The notes under the pieces are model-generated. The model was given only the letters and a program-made list of their open reading frames with translations, did not search any database and was not told the origin of the DNA. A DNA stretch of 38,434 bases from Bradyrhizobium sp. Ai1a-2 (GTDB lineage: Bacteria > Pseudomonadota > Alphaproteobacteria > Rhizobiales > Xanthobacteraceae): assembly GCF_000426245.1 (NCBI RefSeq), contig NZ_AUEZ01000076.1, positions 1-38,434 of the forward strand. The letters run 5' to 3'. Numbering within the stretch: the first letter of the stretch is position 1; each line of letters opens with the position of its first letter. Below are positions 37,916 to 38,434 of the stretch, in pieces. The translations under genes and the position numbers were made by a program.

Positions 37916-38010
37916 GGCGGTTCCTCCTCGCACGGCTCTTTCGGCCGTTGCGGCTCCAACCATAGCCGAAATCTGGCTGAAGTCACCGTTACAAAGCGGT
38001 GCTTGAGATG

Positions 38011-38116
38011 CTTCACCTCTCCCGCTTGCGGGGGAGGTCGGCGCGGAGCGCCGGGTGGGGGTCTCTCCGCTCAATGACTCGTGGAGACACCCCCACCCCA
38101 GCCCTCCCCCGCGAGC
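38011..38116. repeat. Dispersed palindromic repeat (family C, copy 3)
   Basis: It starts CACCTCTCCCGCTTGCGGGG and ends CCCCACCCCAGCCCTCCCCC, the inverse arrangement of the copy at 11236. It lies between the AraC gene start and the ISAs1 transposase end. Confidence 0.85.
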
Positions 38117-38122
38117 GCAGGG

Positions 38123-38434
38123 CTATCGCATATGGCTGAGGAGCTGCATGAGGAAAGCATCGTCCCAGCCGGCACGTTTGATCTTGAGACGGATGGATTT
38201 GCGATCGGGGTGGGTTCGCAGGAGATTGAGGGCGAGCCGACGCAGAATGGCCAAGTTCTCCGGCGCATGATCCTTTCGCGCGCGATTGCCGTCTTCGGCG
38301 AAGTGGACGTCGAGCACCCAATGGAGCTGGTTCTCGATGGCCCAGTGGCTGCGCGTAACGTGGAGCAGCCGTTTGGGGGAAATGTACTTGGACAAGAGAT
38401 AATGTCGCACGACCGGCGCATCGGCAGGCCGGCC
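38123..38434 (-). mobile_element. ISAs1-family transposase, C-terminal part (cut by window edge)
   Basis: The minus-strand frame is open from the right edge to the stop at 38123, about 103 codons. It includes HVTRSHWAIENQLHWVLDVH, then FAEDGNRARKDHAPENLAIL and RRLALNLLRTHPDRKSIRLK. This is the signature C-terminus of ISAs1-type DDE transposases, including the final catalytic Glu in the WAIEN motif. The N-terminal part is outside the window, so intactness is unknown. Confidence 0.9.

Overview
The window looks like chromosomal DNA of a Bradyrhizobiaceae-type alphaproteobacterium (Bradyrhizobium or a close relative). This is inferred from the high GC content, the gene content (several ABC, RND and MFS transporters, acyl-CoA metabolism, tiny lineage-specific proteins) and at least seven kinds of dispersed palindromic repeat. 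No tRNA, rRNA, CRISPR array or prophage was seen. Both edges cut into insertion sequences: an IS110-type transposase N-terminus at the left and an ISAs1-type transposase C-terminus at the right.

Left third (1-12.9 kb). An ATP-grasp ligase of unknown substrate is divergent from a fosmidomycin-resistance-like MFS exporter. Next come small hypothetical genes and an N-acyl-D-amino-acid deacylase. Positions 5.4-6.6 kb hold micro-genes (54, 65 and 58 aa) and a 20-codon remnant of an SRAP/YedK-type gene. An anion:cation-symporter-type MFS protein follows. Then comes a three-gene locus resembling AttEFGH: an ABC ATPase, one fused FtsX-type permease and a Tat-exported lipocalin-like AttH/CrtC protein. 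A palindromic repeat sits inside the 5' coding region of the third gene. A MAPEG membrane protein closes this part.

Middle (13-29.5 kb). On the minus strand are an orphan Liv-type solute-binding protein and an RND efflux pair (adaptor plus pump, no outer-membrane channel). From 19.1 kb a long plus-strand run begins: maleylacetate-reductase-like Fe-ADH, acyl-CoA synthetase, DUF2270-like membrane protein, TfdA-like Fe(II)/2-oxoglutarate dioxygenase, and a complete oligopeptide-type ABC importer (binding protein, two permeases, two ATPases). This suggests uptake and oxidative or CoA-dependent breakdown of an organic acid or amide, but the substrate is unknown.

Right (29.6-38.4 kb). A convergent minus-strand operon encodes a BKACE-family beta-keto acid cleavage enzyme, a second acyl-CoA synthetase, and both subunits of a biotin-dependent acyl-CoA carboxylase. 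It looks like a catabolic module for an acid that is activated to a CoA ester. A UspA-like protein, an AraC-family regulator and the ISAs1 fragment finish the window. Most convergent gene ends, and two of the junctions inside the carboxylase operon, carry inverted repeats.
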